DNA of 39,959 nucleotides, taken from NCBI RefSeq assembly GCF_000768315.1, contig NZ_AQQX01000020.1, forward strand, positions 1 to 39,959, read 5' to 3'. Of the stretch, positions 37,006-39,959 are shown one piece after another (position 1 is the stretch's first letter; the number at the start of each line of letters is the position of its first letter). The notes beneath the pieces were generated by a model. That model worked only from the letters and a program-made list of their open reading frames with translations, was not told the DNA's origin and ran no database searches. Made by a program: the position numbers and the translations under genes. This DNA comes from Pseudooceanicola atlanticus (lineage in GTDB: Bacteria > Pseudomonadota > Alphaproteobacteria > Rhodobacterales > Rhodobacteraceae).

Positions 37006-37223
37006 GATATGCGTCGCGTCCCGGGGTTTGGAGTGGTCACGCCGATTTAGCCTTGGGCGCACCCAGTGTCTACAGCGGGACGCGCCGATGACGCCCCGAG
37101 GGCGAAAAAGAACGGAGTAGAACCGCCTTGTTCCTGTTCCGGGGCCGCCTCGTGCGCCGTCGCTTCACGGGCCAAGCCGCCCGAGTAAAAGATTCGTCGC
37201 TTAATTGGTGCCGCGAAACATGA

Positions 37224-37253
37224 AAGGCGCGGCCCCTGATCGGGCCGCGCCTT
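37224..37253 (-). terminator. Terminator hairpin after recA
   Basis: 12-bp stem AAGGCGCGGCCC / GGGCCGCGCCTT with a 6-base loop, about 40 bases after the recA stop. On the minus strand it is followed by TTCATGTTT, a weak U-tail. Confidence 0.8.
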
Positions 37254-37292
37254 ATGGTTCTTCGCGTGGTGACGCCGTCGGGCAGATATGGA

Positions 37293-38366
37293 TCAGGCGT
37301 CCAGCACGTCCTCGGCATCGTCCTCGTCGCTGCCGTCGAAATCGAGCCCATGGGCGCCACGGATCTTGTCTTCGATCTCGTAGGAGATGCCGGTGTTCTC
37401 CTTGAGGAAGGACTTGGCGTTTTCGCGACCCTGGCCGATCCGTTCGTCGCCGTAGGAATACCAGGAGCCCGATTTCTCGACCACGCCGGCCTTCACCCCG
37501 AGGTCGAGCAATTCGCCCGTCTTCGAAATGCCTTCGCCATACATGATGTCGAATTCGACCTGCTTGAACGGCGGGGCGACCTTGTTCTTCACGACCTTCA
37601 CGCGGGTCTGGTTGCCCACGACCTCGTCACGCTCCTTGATCGAACCGATGCGGCGGATATCGAGCCGGACGGACGAATAGAATTTCAACGCGTTACCGCC
37701 GGTCGTCGTCTCGGGCGAGCCGAACATGACGCCGATCTTCATCCGGATCTGGTTGATGAAGATCACCATGCAGTTCGACCGTGCGATGGAACCGGTCAGC
37801 TTGCGCATCGCCTGGGACATCAGCCGGGCATGCACGCCGACCGAGCTATCGCCCATGTCGCCTTCCAATTCGCTCTTCGGCGTCAGGGCGGCGACCGAGT
37901 CGACGACGACAAGGCTAACCGCGCCGGAGCGCACCAGCGTGTCGGTGATTTCCAGCGCCTGTTCGCCGGTGTCGGGCTGCGAGATCAGAAGCTCGTCCAG
38001 ATCGACGCCCAGCTTCTTGGCGTATTGCGGGTCGAGCGCGTGTTCCGCGTCGACGAAGGCGGCCACCCCGCCCTTTTTCTGTTCCTCGGCCACGCAATGC
38101 AGCGTGAGGGTCGTCTTGCCCGAGGATTCGGGGCCGTAAATCTCGATGATGCGGCCCTTGGGCAGGCCGCCGATCCCGAGGGCGATATCCAGCCCGAGCG
38201 ATCCGGTCGAGGTCGACTCGATCTGCTGGACGGCATTGCCGGAGCCCAGTTTCATGATCGAGCCCTTGCCGAACTGCCGTTCGATCTGGGCCAGGGCGCT
38301 GTCGAGCGCCTTCTGCTTGTTCGCGTCGCGCTTGCTATCCATTGAGAGAAGATCTGCCGTTGCCAT
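37293..38366 (-). CDS. recA: Recombinase RecA
   Basis: RecA catalyses homologous strand exchange and LexA self-cleavage. The 357-residue protein has the N-terminal oligomerisation helix, Walker A GPESSGKT at 78-85, the Walker B region [10 protein letters not shown], loop L1 [19 protein letters not shown] and L2 [11 protein letters not shown], and an acidic tail rich in Asp and Glu. The start at 38366 has only a weak ribosome binding site; ATG at codon 9 is an alternative. An SOS box lies about 55 bases upstream. Confidence 0.97.
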   Translation of the reverse strand: MATADLLSMDSKRDANKQKALDSALAQIERQFGKGSIMKLGSGNAVQQIESTSTGSLGLDIALGIGGLPKGRIIEIYGPESSGKTTLTLHCVAEEQKKGGVAAFVDAEHALDPQYAKKLGVDLDELLISQPDTGEQALEITDTLVRSGAVSLVVVDSVAALTPKSELEGDMGDSSVGVHARLMSQAMRKLTGSIARSNCMVIFINQIRMKIGVMFGSPETTTGGNALKFYSSVRLDIRRIGSIKERDEVVGNQTRVKVVKNKVAPPFKQVEFDIMYGEGISKTGELLDLGVKAGVVEKSGSWYSYGDERIGQGRENAKSFLKENTGISYEIEDKIRGAHGLDFDGSDEDDAEDVLDA

Positions 38367-38420
38367 CTGGTTCTAGCCCCTTATTTCATACCCATGTTTT
38401 GGCGGCAATGACCGCCTTTT

Positions 38421-38435
38421 GTTCGCCTCTTGTTC
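38421..38435 (-). promoter_or_regulatory. LexA-binding SOS box of recA (GTTC-N7-GTTC)
   Basis: GTTC at 38421-38424 and GTTC at 38432-38435 are separated by exactly seven bases, the direct-repeat operator bound by alphaproteobacterial LexA. It is 55 bases upstream of the recA start. The element reads forward on the plus strand, that is GAAC-N7-GAAC on the recA strand; both orientations are used in this group. Confidence 0.88.
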
Positions 38436-38558
38436 CAAGATGGGACCAAAAAGAGAACATTTCAATAAAAATCTTAGCCCCCCCACTGTTTCCCAACATG
38501 GTTAAAGAGTAGTTTACGTGGAAACAGCGTTGGTTAGTCGTCGGATGGAGAAGTAATT

Positions 38559-39152
38559 TTGCTCGTATTTGCAAAGGCTAAGCTGGTTTTCCTGTCTGTC
38601 CCGAAAACCGGAACGACGGCCTGGCAGAAGGCCCTGGCACCAGTTGCCGACATCGCGGTGATGGATCCGCCTGAGCTGAAACACGCCCCTGTTTTTCGCT
38701 ACAATCGTTTTTTCCGGCCCATGTTCGAGAAATTCATTGCCGAAGACATGGAGGTATTGGCGGTTATCCGCGAACCGGTCTCCTGGCTGGGTAGCTGGTA
38801 CAGGTATCGCCGCCGTCCCTTCATGAAGGATCGCCCGAACAATACCTTCGACGTGAGTTTTGACGATTTCGTAGAGGCTTACTGCAAGGGAGAGCGCCCG
38901 CCCTTCGCCAATGTCGGCAGCCAGGCCAAGTTCGTCGAACCTTCGCGCAATGGCACCGCCGTCACGAAGTTCTTCCGTTACGAAGATCACGACGGACTGC
39001 ACGGTTATCTCGAATCACGCCTGGGTCAGACGATCACCCTAGGCCGCGAAAACGTCTCACCCGAGATGCCGCTGGCCCTGAGCGCCGACGTGGACGCCAA
39101 GCTGCGCCGCAAATGCGCTGAGGAATTCGACCTCTACGATTCGATCAGATGA
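38559..39152 (+). CDS. Sulfotransferase-family-like protein
   Basis: The 197-residue protein has the PAPS 5'-phosphosulfate loop (LSVPKTGTTAWQKAL) and the 3'-phosphate part (AVIREPVSWLGSWYRYRR), so it probably uses PAPS or keeps that fold. At under 200 residues it is shorter than most sulfotransferases. The start is TTG at 38559, supported by GGAGAAG with about 9 bases spacing. An upstream in-frame ATG is followed at once by a stop. It lies between recA (divergent) and cckA (convergent, 4-base gap). The acceptor is unknown. Confidence 0.75.
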   Translation: MLVFAKAKLVFLSVPKTGTTAWQKALAPVADIAVMDPPELKHAPVFRYNRFFRPMFEKFIAEDMEVLAVIREPVSWLGSWYRYRRRPFMKDRPNNTFDVSFDDFVEAYCKGERPPFANVGSQAKFVEPSRNGTAVTKFFRYEDHDGLHGYLESRLGQTITLGRENVSPEMPLALSADVDAKLRRKCAEEFDLYDSIR

Positions 39153-39156
39153 AACG

Positions 39157-39912
39157 TCAGGCGTCCTGCACGGTGCGGGTCAATTCACTCAACGAGAATG
39201 GTTTCGGCAGGAAGACGGAGTTCGGGATGCGCGCCTGGTCGTCTCCGAAATGCTCTTCGGCGTAGCCGGAGACGAAGATCACCCGCACACCACTGCGGGT
39301 TTCCAGCGCCTTTCGCACCCAGGTCGGACCGTCCATGCCGGGCATCACCACATCGGTGACGAAGATATCGACGTGCAGATCGGGATCCTCCAGAACCTCC
39401 AGCGCCTGTTCCCCGCTTTCGGCCTCCAGCACCGTGTAACCTCGCAGTTGCAATGCGCGGGAGGCAAAGGCGCGCACCGGTGCCTCGTCCTCGACCAGCA
39501 GGACGACACCATCGGCATGTTTCGCGCTTTGCTTGCTCGCCTCGGGCGCGGCCGCGGCCTTTACAGCCTCGCTCTTGAAGGCGCGGAACAGCAGGGTGAA
39601 ACATGTCCCCTCGCCCGGGGTGGAATCGACGAAGATATAGCCGCCGGTCTGCTTGATGATGCCGTAGGCGGTGGACAGGCCCAGCCCTGTCCCCTCGCCC
39701 ACGCGCTTGGTGGTGTAGAACGGCTCGAACACCTTGGTCAGCTTGTCGGCAGAGATGCCGGTGCCCGTGTCGATCACCTTGACGGAGACGTAGTCTCCGG
39801 GCGGTACGGTGGCCCGGTCACGCTCCATCGGGCCGGTCAGGCTGAGACCTTCGGTGACGATGCGGATCTCACCCACATCCTCGATCGCGTCGCGCGCGTT
39901 CACCACGAGGTT
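39157..39912 (-). pseudogene. cckA: C-terminal part of hybrid histidine kinase CckA, 5' end lost to an insertion sequence
   Basis: CckA starts the CckA-ChpT-CtrA phosphorelay and can act as kinase or phosphatase. The 251 remaining residues begin inside the ATP-binding domain at the N-box NLVVNARDAI, with G1 DTGTGI, the F-box EPFYTTK and G2 GLGLSTAYG. The receiver follows, with phosphoacceptor Asp in VTDVVMPGMDG and lysine in LPKPF. The PAS sensor part, membrane anchors and HisKA domain with the phosphorylated His are missing. Family similarity stops at 39912/39913, where the IS-like sequence starts. An ATG within the inserted sequence (39927-39925) is in frame and could start a MGSSS-headed fragment, but its ribosome binding site is poor. 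Confidence 0.88.
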
Positions 39913-39959
39913 TGAGCTACTCCCCATCTCTTGGACAGGATCTGGCGTAAATTAAGCTA
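39913..39959. mobile_element. Terminal fragment of an insertion sequence in cckA
   Basis: From 39913 the sequence no longer matches CckA and begins TGAGCTACTCCCC, again a TGA-led, C-rich end like IS3-family inverted repeats. It shares about 9 of 12 terminal bases with the element end at 1-50 but then differs. It may be a different element or the other end of a related one. Only 47 bases are present and no transposase is visible. Family assignment is by appearance only. Confidence 0.65.

Noticed and set aside
1..39959. tRNA, rRNA or CRISPR features
   Set aside because: No cloverleaf-like sequence, rRNA segment or regularly spaced direct repeats were seen.

Overview
This looks like one chromosomal contig from a GC-rich alphaproteobacterium of the order Rhodobacterales (Rhodobacteraceae / roseobacter group). 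The evidence is the ctrA-sciP pair, the gene order pyrH-frr-uppS-cdsA-dxr-rseP-bamA-skp-fabZ-lpxA-lpxI-lpxB, cckA beside recA-alaS, LpxI instead of LpxH, and a GTTC-N7-GTTC SOS box upstream of recA.

Layout. Positions 1-50 look like the end of an insertion sequence that has cut off ctrA. Next come sciP, then mnmA on the other strand. From 2259 to 15492 a minus-strand cluster covers envelope biogenesis and translation: lipid A (lpxA, lpxI, lpxB), fabZ, outer-membrane assembly (skp, bamA), site-2 protease (rseP), isoprenoid and phospholipid precursors (dxr, uppS, cdsA), ribosome recycling (frr) and UMP kinase (pyrH). A 43-residue membrane miniprotein gene, with a structured 3' region and a terminator, lies between bamA and rseP. 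miaA and an AraC-type regulator follow on the plus strand, then a complete family-5 peptide-type ABC importer (binding protein, two permeases, fused double ATPase) ending at a 34-bp perfect palindrome.

From 24 to 34 kb the region is mostly accessory: a periplasmic hypothetical protein, a lytic transglycosylase, a membrane-anchored LuxR-type regulator with cytochrome b561 and PepSY genes beside a strong candidate operator, ssb, a 46-residue miniprotein, a FemAB-like acetyltransferase, typA, a divergent pair (glutathionyl-hydroquinone reductase and VOC metalloprotein), and two related small secreted proteins. The right end holds a DUF1330 gene, alaS, recA, a sulfotransferase-like gene, and the C-terminal part of cckA, cut off by another insertion-sequence end.

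The main observation is that both ends of the window stop inside genes of the same phosphorelay, CckA-ChpT-CtrA, and both breaks look like insertion-sequence junctions. The CtrA remnant keeps its phosphoacceptor domain but loses most of its DNA-binding domain. The CckA remnant keeps most of the ATPase domain and the receiver but loses the sensor and the phosphorylated histidine. CtrA is dispensable in many Rhodobacterales but controls motility, gene-transfer-agent production and related traits, so this genome may have lost that pathway by two separate hits. Alternatively, the ends reflect an assembly broken at repeats in a mixed population.
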